Origin: Acanthaster planci
Taxonomy: Eukaryota; Echinodermata; Asteroidea; Valvatida; Acanthasteridae
NCBI RefSeq assembly: GCF_001949145.1
Contig: NW_019091444.1
Span: 1,042,273-1,072,573 of the forward strand
Direction: 5' to 3'
DNA length: 30,301 nt
Every line of letters begins with the position of its first letter. Position 1 is the stretch's first letter. Positions 1 to 14,350 of the stretch are shown in pieces. A program made the position numbers and the translations under genes. Under the pieces are notes generated by a model. That model was not told the DNA's origin and did not search any database. It saw nothing but the letters and a program-made list of their open reading frames with translations.

Positions 1-483
1 GTCTCTTAACTTACCTCTCTTACTTTTAGCGTTGTTTGAAAAGATCAGCTGTTTTTGGATTTCCAAAACATAGAGAACTATCCGGTGATAAAAAATCTGA
101 ACAGGTATAGTGAGTGGGCTTGTTACAACCAGTCTGGAATGCATGCCGAAGGACACTTCCGGTGATGACTTTTGGCTCAAACTCTCTATCCTGCTGTACA
201 CTCGCACATCGTCTTCTGTGAGGTGTTTGTCAGTCTTCATTTATGTTAAAGATTTTTACTAAAGATCATTATACCATATCCTAATCCTGAACTGATTCTA
301 CATTATCACAGTGGTCACTTTGGCACCACTTGTTCATTAAACGAGGGAGTTTTTAGATGAAATAATGCAATCCTTTTGTTTGGATAAAAGTGACTCTATG
401 TTTTCTGCATCTCTAGGAAATTGGATTTCCTCGTGTCTTTTTTGCTAAAGTTCCGATCTTCGTATCTTTTTTTTCCCTCCTAG
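1..483 (+). other. Intron sequence upstream of the first visible Prp40-like exon
   Basis: This stretch precedes the acceptor at 482-483, which has a good pyrimidine tract (about 460-483). I see no convincing exon, repeat or RNA gene in it. A GGTAAGTT on the minus strand near 8-15 looks like a donor but has no supporting open exon. Confidence 0.6.
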
Positions 484-3637
<3,154 letters not shown>

Positions 3638-3875
3638 GAAATGACTCGCTGCATCAAAGGTTCTAAGGTCGTGCATATTCAATGAGGTGAGGGGTCACCA
3701 GCAATTTTGTGAGTACTTCAATCAGTTCGTACCTGTTGGTATTGCCATCAGCATTGGGCGACCGAGGCTAACTTCCAACAGAGGTTAAAGTTTGTGCCCT
3801 TAGGTCAAAGGTCAAGGTTAACTGTAATGCGAGCCCGTGCAGAAATAAAGCGAGACTTGATTTTTAAGAAAGGAG
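3638..3875 (+). other. 3' UTR of the Prp40-like gene
   Basis: Sequence from the TGA at 3635-3637 to just beyond the AATAAA at 3844. The cleavage site is estimated 10-30 bases after the signal and is not directly visible. Confidence 0.6.
3844..3849 (+). promoter_or_regulatory. Polyadenylation signal AATAAA
   Basis: A canonical hexamer 207 bases after the stop codon of the Prp40-like gene, in the right strand and position to end the transcript. Confidence 0.7.
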
Positions 3876-4438
3876 TGGTAGTGACTGCGGCCATTTCCCA
3901 TAGATGTATGTGTTAATCCTGGCCCTAGCCACTTGAGTAAAGACACTGCCATGGCTAAGGCTGTGCCGTGACCTCTGAACTGTCTTACAGATGTAAATAG
4001 TCATTATGTTAATAGGAATGACCAAGGGACCGACGGTCATAGTAGCAGGACCAGTGCACAGAAAACGTTCATGCTCTGTGTGACTTTTTTTCAAATTTTC
4101 CTTTTCCGACAAACTCACTCCAGTCAACGGAAGTTTTCTCTTTACTGTAAAGCGTCGATTGCATTTCTATGGAGATACGTTTGGTGTGAAAACGTGTACT
4201 TTGTAATGTTCTTAAAATTTGAATCAAGCCGATCGACCGTCTTGCACTTCATGCAGCAGATTTTAAGTGACTTTGATTTAAAAGAATCATTCAGGTCACA
4301 CAGGTCTGCCCTGTCCTCCCCAGCCATGCTTGAAATAATCAAAGACGACACTGCGCAATTTCATTAATCTTGTCCCAGACGATAAAGCTCAGCATGAGTA
4401 CATTTCTGTCTTTGAAGTAGTGCTTAATGAAAGGGCCT
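3876..4438. other. Intergenic sequence, nothing recognised
   Basis: AT-rich DNA between the Prp40-like gene and the hAT element. Short ORFs exist on both strands but lack splice signals, codon bias or recognisable motifs. Confidence 0.5.
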
Positions 4439-4574
4439 GGACAGTCCAGTGTTGTAGTTGAGACCACTTAAGACCTTCACAAGACCAACACAAGACCTCC
4501 AGTCTCGATTCAAGTCACAAGCTGTTCAAATGAACTCCAACAAAAGCATTCCCTTGTCATTGTTTACCCTGTTA

Positions 4575-5018
4575 CTTGTGACTTGTCTTTTGTGTGGTCT
4601 TGTGTCTTGTCTTGTGTCTGGTCTTGTGTCTGATCTTGTGTCTGGTTTTGTGTCTGATCTTGTGATGGTCTTGTGTCTGGTCTTGTGTCTGGTCTTTTGT
4701 CTGGTCTTGTGTCAAGTTTTGTGTGTGGTCTTGTGTCTGGTCTTGCGCGTGGTCTTGTGTCAGGTCTTGTGTCTGGTTTTGTGTCTGATCTTGTGATGGT
4801 CTTGTGTCTGGTNNNNNNNNNNNNNNNNNNNNNNNNNNNNNNNNNNNNNNNNNNNNNNNNTCTGATCTTGTGATGGTCTTGTGTCTGGTCTTGTGTCTGG
4901 TCTTGTGACTGGTCTGGTGTGAGGTCTTGTGTGTGGTCTTGTGTCTGGTCTTTTGTCTGGTCTTGTGTCTGGTCTGGTGTGAGGTCTTGTGTCTGGTCTT
5001 GTGTCTGGTCTTGTGATG
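4575..5018 (+). repeat. 12-bp minisatellite, unit TCTGGTCTTGTG
   Basis: Some three dozen copies of a 12-base unit, with variants such as TCTGATCTTGTG and TCTGGTCTTTTG. Because 12 is a multiple of three, both strands stay open for long stretches (LVSG-type repeats on +, TRHK-type on -), which creates false ORFs. The left arm of the host MITE (4462-4500) carries the same CACAAGAC word in the opposite orientation, so the array looks like an expanded subterminal repeat. Confidence 0.85.
4813..4860. other. Assembly gap (48 N)
   Basis: A run of N lies inside the minisatellite. The true copy number of the array is therefore unknown. Confidence 0.98.
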
Positions 5019-5044
5019 GTCTCGACTACAACACTGGGGCAGTC

Positions 5045-6274
5045 TGCACCACAAATGAACATTTGGTTCAAGTCCTGAAAGACACATAACTTCCCTTTAA
5101 AATGTGAAGCAAACTACCTGAATAGTAAATGCATTTGAGAGGAAACCTATGTTCGGTTTTTCTTCGCTTCACCCCAATAGAGATTGTTTTTTTTCTGTTT
5201 TTCAACATTTTTTGTTGATGAAAAGTGTTGGAATTCGACGCCAGGGAAATCCCACAAGCCTCATGATGCAGAGAAAACCAAACACCATTCTCCATTCATA
5301 TCAGCCTTTGTCTGTTTTCATACATCAATTTGTATTCCAAGCCGACAAATATTAGCCTTCGATGTTGGAATGCACATTTTGTCATATTGCCTGAAGCAGC
5401 GTGTGAAGAGGGCTGGAGCACGCACTCTTGACAACGGACGTGTCCATGACCGAGCAAGCACGATGCGGCCATTCATGAATACACAGCCGCGGGTGAACTC
5501 ATCGCTGGCTATTTAAGGGATCCACGCTGCCAGTTCTCGGTACAAAGTTTACCAGGCTTTTCCCGACAAACGAGGGCATTGTTGCTGTTACGTCAGACTG
5601 TGTGGCTGGGTTTGTGGGGGGGGGGGATTCTGTTTGAATTCTCAACCCAAACTTTGCCGAATGAAAATATTTTTCCGGAACTTCGCTCACAGGCCTACTG
5701 TCTTGAACTGAAAAAGCAATGAATCTATCATCGATGATAACAAAATTTATACAGTGCAGTACACCACATCACACATCTGCTCATTAATGAGCAAATTTGC
5801 AGTAGCATGAATGCAAAAAGGCATCAAAATTGTCTGAAAATGGCACAACAGAGAGCGGAAAGGAGCTTTTCTAAAAACTACGTCTGAAGAAAAACACTTG
5901 CGTGGGCACCTTTAAAAAAATCCGACAGTACTGCTGACAAATCCACCATTTGCCTTCATTGAGCCTCTCGTGGGTGCCAGTGAATCCCTGGGGGTTGAAG
6001 CTGCGCCGGACGATTCATGTTCGCCTAATCAAGGTCAAGAGCTGAGCACACGGCTGGCATTTTCCAGGCTGTGACGTCCTCGAGCGTTAAAATCCCAGCG
6101 GTGGATGTGCGCTCGCCAACACCGCACGCGTGACACTGTTTTAAATGGTATCTGTCCTCTTGACGGTCTTACGCGCGCAGCCACAGAGACCTTGCTGACG
6201 TGATAAATAACATTTTGGTTGTAATTATCCGAGGAGTGTAGGTTTAGGGGGTTATTACATTTTTCTTTCTGTTT
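5045..6274. other. Intergenic sequence, nothing recognised
   Basis: AT-rich DNA with a G homopolymer near 5617 and a short palindrome ATCATCGATGAT near 5728. I found no exon with paired splice sites, no RNA gene and no mobile-element ends. A clear AATAAA on the minus strand for the putative gene ending at 6275 was not found. Confidence 0.4.
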
Positions 6275-6502
6275 TTACACCATTTTTTTTTCTTTATCAA
6301 TTTGTTGTAGTCGGCTGGGAGGCTGATTTTTAATGAATGATTTCTTGAGATGATTAAACTGTTCGTTGTTCATCGTCTGTTGTGTGCTTTTTGAAGACAT
6401 CTTCACCACCAGGCAAAACCTCCCCCCCGGGGGGATTTTGAAGGCATGATCACCGTGTGATTTACCAGACATTTTCTTAATCACAATCGAGTCGAGAAGA
6501 CG
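6275..6502 (-). CDS. Possible terminal exon of a small secreted protein
   Basis: On the minus strand an acceptor GTTTTCAG (6503-6510) is followed by 75 open codons and TAA. The translation starts RLLDSIVIKKM, contains a KIPPGGRF segment and ends with a Lys-rich QQIDKEKKMV. It opens in phase 0, the same phase in which the signal-peptide exon at 10797-10901 ends, so the two could join into a 110-residue secreted protein. I recognise no family. The distance (4.3 kb) and lack of a clear poly(A) signal make the link tentative. An alternative or additional phase-0 exon begins at about 8792 on the minus strand, after a strong TCTCCACAG acceptor. Confidence 0.28.
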   Translation of the reverse strand, partial: RLLDSIVIKKMSGKSHGDHAFKIPPGGRFCLVVKMSSKSTQQTMNNEQFNHLKKSFIKNQPPSRLQQIDKEKKMV

Positions 6503-8011
6503 CTGAAAACCTCGTAAGGGGCGGAGCCGGCGAACCGTAAGAGAAGAAGATTCAAAAGTCTGACATCAACAGGAAAGCAACGGATTATGTAGTTCCAATT
6601 GCGGGTGGGTGACCATCCTCAAAGTGCCCACCCAAATTCGTCTCAAAACTGTCTCGGTTTTTTCCAGTCATGTGTAGTCACTTTCATTCACTGTTACATT
6701 AGGGTCGTAGCCAGATACATGCTGAATGAACATGGTTTTCCTTCCGTTTAGTTATTCGTGCCGTGTAGAATTTTGAAATCCGTAAGTGTAAACCTGCAGA
6801 CCGTACAAGGAGTAATTTTCGTTTGTATTTTGTAAAGACGTCACAAGCCAGCCGGCTGGATAGTCTTCTCTTAAAATTGAACGACTTGTTCTGTGTAAAG
6901 TGACCGAAAATGTGCATTGCGGGATATTTCATGAGTAATAGTTTCCTGATGGCTGATTCCATGTCACATGTGATGATTATAGTGGACCGCACGAAGTCAG
7001 AAAATATTGCGGTATCCTTTCCCAGATGCTGTTTGTTTCTCTCAGAAAACTAGCATATATTCCAGGGAATTGGCTTTATGTGAAGACACAGGCTGCCTGG
7101 ATTCAGTTTATATTTCGAGTTCGGCTTGAGTTTATGCCAAAAGGGCCCGAATAGTAGGCCATTTTTCCAAATCTGGGCCGCGTCTCTGTCGTCGGCTTCA
7201 GGCTCCCGTTTCACAATTCAGATCCCTCGAGTCGCCTCTGACCCGGCGCGGCTCTATGTTTTCTCTGCTACAGAAGCGCCAGCTTGTGCGCCCTGTGATC
7301 GAGGTTGGGTATAGTTTCATGCGACTGCAGAGGTATCAAACTGATCGCAGAGTGCCGCATGAAGCCCAAACAGACACGAGACCGAGATTTGGGGGGGGGG
7401 TGTAAGGGCCCCATTTTAACGTAAAGTTTTCGATTGTACTTATTCCTGGAAATAAATTTGGTACATGAATTTAAATATTTGTCCTGCCGCATTTGTTGTT
7501 TCTTCTTTTTCTTTGGGTCTGTTTTGGGGCGATGGGACTGTTTATCCACAAGAAAACCTTTTCCGAAAGTAACAGCTGAGAGGGATACCTTTTTCAGTTT
7601 CAGATGCAAGTTTTAATAATCAATTTAACTCCACAAAAGCGCAGTAAAGTTTAGTAACACAATTTTGATCAATTCCGTTCACCTTGTTTCTGCAGTTTTC
7701 AAAAAAGACATTTTTTACGGTATTATAATATACGAACAGTAAACTTCTGGTCCAACTTTTCGTCACACAAGTTCTAAAAGATGAACTGGACTGACGGAAG
7801 AACAGCAATTGTTGTATGATATGCATAATGTCACCAAACGATGTGTAGGGACTCGTTTCTGGCGCTCAAAAATAGGTTGTCGAGAAAAGTCCCAACAAAT
7901 TAACCGGAAACGGGCGTTCACCCTCCACATTCCAAGTCCTCGAGGTGTTCCAGTATACTTTACGAATATGGCAATGTTTGCCTCAGATTACTTGAACCAG
8001 ACAACGTAAAG

Positions 8012-8240
8012 CAGGGGCGGATCCAGGAATTTTCGGCGGGGGGTTCGGGTGGAATATTCTTTTTTTTTATGTCTCTTTGCAAACAAGCGGAGACGATGAT
8101 GAAACAATATACATGGCATATATTGTTTACAGTGGAATCGGTGTGCTTACTTTCGTTAATTTCAATTGCTTTCCCACTTTTACCTCATTGGTTTTGTCTC
8201 AGAGCAGGGGGGTTGCGTTCGACCCAGCCCACACCCACTC
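8012..8240 (+). mobile_element. Remnant of a hAT-like element end
   Basis: CAGGGGCGGATCCAGGAATTT at 8012 followed by a G-rich run resembles the 5' end shared by many animal hAT elements, as I remember it. A further GGGGGGTTGCGTTCGACCC segment at 8208-8226 is also typical of that family's end. No matching right TIR was found, so this is a truncated copy; the right limit is approximate. Confidence 0.45.
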
Positions 8241-9681
8241 ATACCCACTCCGAATCAAGGAAAAACAAACCACAGAAAACAAAAACACAGCCAGCAAGAA
8301 CCTCGACTTGTAACTACTTCAAATTGCACTTGCGTGTCCCGGTTAAGCCACAGTCGCTTTGTTTTTACTTCGAGAATGGAAAAAGTTGAACGGAATTAAC
8401 TGGATAACAGCGAAAGTTCAACTTTGTTGATCGTTTCTGTTCACTGTTTATAAAACTGCCATTCGATAGTGTGTTCTAAATGGTTGGCGAAGACCACAAT
8501 TCGTATGTGCAGAAATACCCTTGTAGTCTGTTTAAACGGCATCGTCTAACCTTTCAAAGTTTGGTAGAGTTATTGAATCAATATTTGTTCAGTTTTTTAA
8601 AGACCTCATTACTTTAGATATCCAAATGGAACATTTTCTCCTGAAGAGGATAAGACACGCAAAAAAAGTTACCTTTTTTGGAAAAAAAAGAAGTTTAAAC
8701 ACAATCAAATTATTTTGTTTGACGGGCACTCGATGATTAAACAAGGCCTCAGTACGTCGCCCACGCTGCTCCTGGATTTTCTGTGGAGATGATGAAGAGA
8801 CAACATCAGTCAAGCAAATCTGGCTTTTTAACGGAGAGTAGCCTGTTGTTTTGTTGAGGGGTGAACATGAATGCAGAGAGGGAGGGCTTTGTAAGTGTTC
8901 AAATAACCTACAGGCTGTCATTCTACAATGTAAGTTGTGATTGAGGAGAAAATTTCTGCGTAGTGAGATTCCAATACGAATCATAATTTATGCATGCTGC
9001 TGTTTACCTTGTCTCCGGGCTATAGGCAGAATAATTTGTCATTTTTTATCGTCAACTCTTACCGCGAGTAATTTGTTTTTGTCGGTTTGTTTGTTTGTTG
9101 TCGACATGATGACCTTATGTTTTTGTTTGTCAATCCAGACAAGTTTATGGTATGATAATGCCTTTGCAAGCATTTCCTTTTTTATTCTTAAATTGCGCTG
9201 AGATTTTCTTACCTGTTTATTTAAGAGCGTCAAGCTGTTCGTTTTAGCCGTTCCTGCCCTGAAATTGAAATGTCGAATGAATATTCATTATGCAAGTTAA
9301 GTTATGAATAATTATTAACGTATGTGGGTTTTTCACGTAGTGTTCGAGAAACGTTCCCAGCACAAAACCTCCTCATGTGTTTGAATGTTCACGATCATGC
9401 ATGATTCATATTAGCTTATTCATTTTCACACTGAAGGCTATACTCCCGACATGAATATTCATTACTCTGCACCGTCTCCATGTGTTGTGAATCCAGTCCA
9501 TACAGTACTGGCCTCGGGCCTTCTCCCTCTTGTCCGTCGCTATCAAATATTCCCCATCGCCAAAAGCATCGACTGGCCAGTCGCCGACGCCAAATGCCTG
9601 AGAAAGGGGAAACAAAAATTAAATCTTGAAAATAGTTCGCGGTACCCGCTGCTTCACCTGACTCGAACCATGTGCATGCTT

Positions 9682-9744
9682 ATGCAAATAAGGGGCGCGG
9701 CTACCCTTGCCACTTGTTGACTTTTTAAAATTCTTGTGACGTCA
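9682..9744. promoter_or_regulatory. Octamer (ATGCAAAT) and CRE (TGACGTCA) pair
   Basis: A perfect POU/octamer site lies at 9682-9689, then GGGGCGCGGC, then a full palindromic cAMP-response element at 9737-9744. The spacing is typical of a compact enhancer or promoter. It would lie in the long intron of the tentative minus-strand gene. Function is inferred from motifs only. Confidence 0.35.
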
Positions 9745-10139
9745 TGCCAGATCATAAATCCGCCCACTGAAACTGATAATGATTATAATGCCATCCAGCT
9801 AGATTTGCAGATCCTTTAAGAGAAAAGTGGAATCAATTTGACGTATGCAGTTATGTGAAACAACTTTCATTCCTCTCTCGTGGGATGTTACATTGATTTC
9901 GAAATCTTTTAGTCGATGGTTCTTTGACATGATGCATTTTTTTCGCAGACGGAGACGTCGCTTGTGGTTGGGGGCGTAGTTTGCATATAATTATTTCTGA
10001 GAAGGTTTTGCTATATTTGTCTTCGCCGGCTGGATTCATCAACAGCCCGATATTTTTTTTTCTTCCTGACTTTTTCCGGGGGTGGCGAAGTTAACACCTG
10101 TATTCCAGACTACCCTGTTTACTCGTCTTTTAATGACGA

Positions 10140-10440
10140 CGGCAATTTGTATCAGTGTAAGTGACGTATAATGCTGCTGACCGTGGGTTGGGAAACATGC
10201 TTTTTTAAGCAGAAAAAAGTCAGTGGAACCGGAACAAGTGACGTCCAATACACCAACGAGCGTCCAGTTTGTGCTGCATGGCTTCATGAGCGTCATTTCT
10301 GACGCTCATTTCTGACGCTCACGACTAATAGGGTCTGTGGATTCGATGCTACGTCAGGAAGTTGCTACGTCACACTTTGGTTGCATAATCCCATCCAATT
10401 TGTGTGCATCGGGTTCATCACCATGTAGTGACGTTATCGG
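10140..10440. promoter_or_regulatory. Cluster of CRE half-sites (TGACG/CGTCA)
   Basis: Within about 300 bases TGACG or CGTCA occurs at least eight times (near 10162, 10239, 10291, 10300, 10313, 10352, 10366, 10428). This density upstream of the long intron and next to a signal-peptide exon suggests a CREB/ATF-responsive module, but no functional evidence exists in the sequence. Confidence 0.3.
10288..10320. repeat. Short tandem and inverted repeat
   Basis: GAGCGTCA (10288-10295) and TGACGCTC (10300-10307) form a perfect inverted repeat with a 4-base loop. The unit ATTTCTGACGCTC is then repeated once, 10295-10307 and 10308-10320. Confidence 0.8.
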
Positions 10441-10796
10441 CAGGTTTTTTTGCCCACAAGAATTATTATAATGGCTTCACTCGATGATCCCACCAACCTC
10501 TGCCAACCTCTCGAGTAGCCTCATAAGTCAAAGTGCTTTTCCATTCAACCTGTTGGGCTGCATTATCAGAGGAGACATTTTGAAAACAGCGGTAGATGTA
10601 CGAATTGGTCCAAACGGGTTCAACTTGCGCTGTCATCACGCAGATTCGCCTTGCAGATGCTTCCTCTGAGCTTAACTTTTTTTCTCCATTGGGCAGCGCT
10701 ACTGTACAAAAAGGTGACTTGAGTTTAAACACAAACGCAGTGTAAATGGCCAATACCGCATTTTACGGCAGCAGATTTTACCGAAGTTTTTCTTAC

Positions 10797-10901
10797 CTGA
10801 ATGCGGTTGTTGTCGTCGAGGATTGGAACGGAGCTGACCATTTGAGCAAGTAGAAGGCACGGCACGGCAAGACAGGCCACCATCAGCATCGGAAGCCGCA
10901 T
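10797..10901 (-). CDS. First coding exon of a putative secreted protein (signal peptide)
   Basis: The 35 codons start with ATG at 10901 and end at a perfect donor, ATTCAG|GTAAGAA. The product has a textbook signal peptide: MRLP, a hydrophobic core of about residues 5-20, and a likely cleavage near SS/VPILDD (about residue 24). The last residues are DDNNRIQ. The ATG was preferred to an upstream GTG. AG acceptor-like sites shortly upstream (about 10912 and 10922) suggest the 5' UTR may be split. A minus-strand donor GGAG|GTAAGGA at 12246 could end an upstream non-coding exon. The rest of the protein is uncertain; see 6275-6502. No homolog is recognised, and a peptide-hormone precursor is only one possibility. 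Confidence 0.5.
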
Positions 10902-13900
10902 GGTCACAACCTAGGTAGTACTCCTGTGTACAACCGGAATCAATCGATCACAAATAAACGATAAATTGACCTTTTAATCGAATGGGTAGCCAACGCTGGA
11001 CATCGCCTCCATTGACTGGAACTAGATTAACCAAGTTGCCATAGACATAGACTAGCGGTTGGCCGTCGGGATGAATTGGACTATTGTCAGCTCACGGGAA
11101 CTAGACTTGAAAAAGAAATGGAAGATGGAGATGATTGAAAAGAGAAGGGAAATGCAAGAGGGGGCAGCTTTTCCTGGAATTGTGGCATTCCGCCTCGTGA
11201 TAAGCATTTCATTTGAAGCCGGGAATTAACTGGTGAATATGAAAGTTAAGAACCCTGACATCCGGACTTTCCATCAGTATCAACTTCCCCTGCTTTGTTT
11301 AAAGGAAATTTAGTAAACGGGACATTGTGAAGACAGTAAAAACCAGAGATCCTGACCAATCTCAGCAGTGCGCATGACCACATCCTACCTTTTCATTGGT
11401 TTATAGGTAACTCATTCTCTCCTTCAAGGGGGGGCAGTTTATTTGTCAAACGCTTCAGTTTGACATTTTCAGGAAACCTCTTGAGCCTGCCGGAAAGAAA
11501 CTTCCCCAGCAAACAGAGCACTTGGGGAAATTTGGAAAACTAAATAACAACTGTAAACTATAACCAACACGTTTGTACAAAAAAGAGTTGCTTTGCTGCA
11601 TAGGCAAGACTTTTGTCTCTAATCTAAAAAAAAAAAAAAAGAACCCGACCTGATAATGAGTGATGACTGATGACCAAAAGCCCTGAGCGGGAAAGTTGTC
11701 GAATCCGGATGAACGACCTTTCGCATTGACCACCCGTGTCCATTTTCAACAGATGACCGGGGTGACATTTTCCCCGTACGAGAAAAGAGACGCAGTCCTT
11801 TGTTTCGCCAGCGAAAATTACCGGCCGCGATTACAGTTGATTCCTCCGCGAATCCGCGCATCACGGCACGTCCCCGTGCACTCCTACTCCCACGTACATG
11901 GATATCGTTCTGGTTTACTGGAAACCAAACTTCTCCATCCACCGCAAATTGACAGGTGCCCCTTTATCCGGACAAGCCCAAGCGGCCTCAAATCTGTTTA
12001 ATTAAAAAGCGTTTTAATATTAACCGGGCTTTGCGGTCGAAGTAATGTTTGCTCAACTTCAAATCGGGCTTGTGATTTGGTTTTTTTGCTGATTGTTCCA
12101 TTCTTCCAACGGCGAAATAAATCAACTCGATGATGCTTTTTTGACGTGCATAGACATAAATATCCTCTAAAGTAGCGCGATTTCAGCTCTTTTTTCCCCT
12201 GCTGGATATTTTGGACCATATCACCGTATATCGGAGAATCCTTACCTCCTTAGACCTACTAATTACTTCTCAAAAGAATTGCAATCTTAAGTGACAGATG
12301 TTCCCAACTGTTTGGAAAAGTCCAGTTTAGGTACCGTATAGCATCGCGCCTTGTTTCTTGCCAGCAGCGATTGACCAATCAGCGTCGACGTCGTTCATCG
12401 TCTGCAAAAAAACACGTGTTCGTAGTGCACGCGTGGAAATAGAAAACACTGGTTTAACTCGAACTACCGGTGATTAAGCGTGATTTCGCTATCGAGCATA
12501 TTATCAATTATTCAATTATTGTGTTAATCGTTAATCATAATAATCAACAGTCCGCACCTATATTGAACAGTCATTCCATCAATGAAAGCTCATCTGTGTT
12601 GGGTACATAGAGATGGTGGCAGTGAACGAAAGAACAGACTTTTGCTTTATACAACCCTTGAAATTTCTCAGGCATCAAATTATTGACGCATATGTTTACC
12701 TTAAAAAAAATTTATTCAACAAGATAATAAACGACCGTAGATAATAAACGTAGTAGGTCATCTGCATGCAAAACATCGTAGGCCTTGTGCGTGAGGCCAC
12801 AAGTGCCATGAGGGACTCGGGGGGGGGGGAATTGACGCGTCGAGTCCAATCTCAACCGTCATTTTGCGAGTCACAAAATCTTTCTGCTTTCGTATCCTGT
12901 ATGGCGTGTAGTGGAGTTAAGAAAACAAAATTGAACACCGGGGATTTACCGGCTACAATACCGAACAATACCCGTAGATCTAATTTCATCGGGGAAAGCA
13001 GCGATACCTTTTCCTCCCAGGAGGTGCGGGTGGCGACAGACGTTCGTCGACAAGATGAGTAGGCCTTATTTTTCTTATATCGGGGTATATGGATCAGTTG
13101 GGGAATCAAGTGGAATACCGACTTGCGGAATAATGCGATTTTGAAGTTGATGCATTTTGAATGCATCAACGCGCGTTACTTCGGTGCGTTACGTCATTTT
13201 TCACGGTTCTTGTCATGTGATCCGCTGTCTACAGAAATTCGAAAAACTGCGGAAATTCGAAACGTCAAATGCACATCCTGGACAAGTATAGACCTGCTCG
13301 CTAAATATACAAACTAGTCTGTTCTTTAAACTGGCAGGAGTTCTGGATATCTTCCTTAAAAAGAACCGAAGAATGTTTCCTGATTGGTAATTGGGTTGAC
13401 GCACGCCGGGATCTTACTGAACATGTTTTGGTTGCTCTAAAAGTAGAAGCACACTACGTCTATACTTTGCTTCTCCAAGCACCTGTGGGAAAAGCGAACG
13501 GTGTCGCATTCCAAAACTCTGGTACCAAATTCAGTATTTCACATTCTCCGCCGTCAGCCTTATTCAGCAACCAGGCATTTTGAAAACAAAGTCAACGCCA
13601 CATTCTCTGTGATTTACACACTTGACTCTTGGACACGTTGAAGTGTAACCATAGTAATACTTGACGTTCGGTGATCTTCGTTGCCGGCCCTTTGAGACGC
13701 TCGTCGGTGCGATCTTATGTTCACAAATGCATATACTATGCCAGCCTATGCTAACACTTAGAAATTCATGGGCTTTACAGAGAAATCAGGCATCGTGGAG
13801 GACCTGTCTTCTGCCTATAAATGTATTCCCGTTGATTTTACAATTTGCCGGAGGAAAAAAAGATATCTGTGGTGTACACAGAGCAGTTTGTTTTCCAGGG

Positions 13901-14035
13901 ATATTCGTCCTGGTCGCACTTGCAGACCGTGTGGCATGGATTCTATTGAGAGGTAAGCGCACCTCCGAAAACTATTGAGTCATCGCCATCTTTAGATACT
14001 ATGCGTACAGTTTGCTCTCGCTGTCTACTCCTGTT
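10902..14035. other. Mostly non-coding region; possible promoter near 12350-12420
   Basis: No well-supported gene. Around 12370-12425 there is ATTGACCAATCAG (a CCAAT box readable on both strands), GACGTCG and an ACACGTGT E-box, followed on the minus strand by a strong donor at 12246. This could be the promoter and first exon of the secreted-protein gene. A + strand segment at 13899-13952 has good splice sites but no recognised product. Confidence 0.3.
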
Positions 14036-14350
14036 TGACCTGACCCGATCTGATCTAGAAACATCTGTGCCGATCCAGATCAAACCATTGTTGTCTATTC
14101 AAGTCTAATCAGATCCTGATTTGATGTGCTCCCAACCAGTCTGGCTTAACTTTGACCCGGTTCGGTCTTTCTCTGACCTAATCTGATCCAAGTTGACCCA
14201 ATCCTGCGTGATCAGATTCGATGCAACTTGATCTAATCCAGACCAGTCTGTGTGTGACTCTGACCCGTTTTGCTATATTTTGGCCCCGTCTGTTCCGAAT
14301 TGACCCAATCTAGTTTGATCTTATTCCATTCGGTCTGTTCCAATTTAATC
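14036..14350. repeat. Degenerate GATC/TGACC-rich tandem repeat
   Basis: About 300 bases are built from drifting words such as TCTGATCC, GATCAGATT and TGACCCAATC. TGACC(C/T) appears at 14036, 14041, 14153, 14174, 14194, 14261 and 14301. No exact period was found, so it looks like an old satellite-like array. TGACCT is the complement of the nuclear-receptor half-site AGGTCA, which may be coincidence. Confidence 0.5.

Larger units (their letters stand above)
4439..5044. mobile_element. hAT-type MITE with 8-bp target duplication
   Basis: The element spans 4447-5036. Its left end begins CAGTGTTGTAGTTGAGACCA and its right end is the reverse complement with one difference (TGGTCTCGACTACAACACTG). 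The flanks are GGACAGTC (4439-4446) and GGGCAGTC (5037-5044), a target duplication matching at 7 of 8 bases. Ends starting CAG and an 8-bp duplication are hallmarks of the hAT superfamily. No transposase is encoded; the interior is almost wholly a 12-bp minisatellite and a 48-base gap. Confidence 0.82.
6503..10796. other. Putative long intron or intergenic region
   Basis: This lies between the two tentative exons of the minus-strand secreted-protein gene. It contains a hAT-end remnant (8012), a 46-base minus-strand segment with excellent splice sites (9213-9258: TTTCAATTTCAG acceptor, CAG|GTAAGAA donor), an octamer/CRE pair (9682-9744) and a cluster of CRE half-sites (10140-10440). Otherwise it is AT-rich and shows no recognised gene. 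Confidence 0.4.

Noticed and set aside
4458-5087. Long ORFs on both strands (LVSG- and TRHK-type repeat proteins)
   Set aside because: They are by-products of a 12-bp minisatellite inside a MITE, cross an assembly gap and have no splice or start support.
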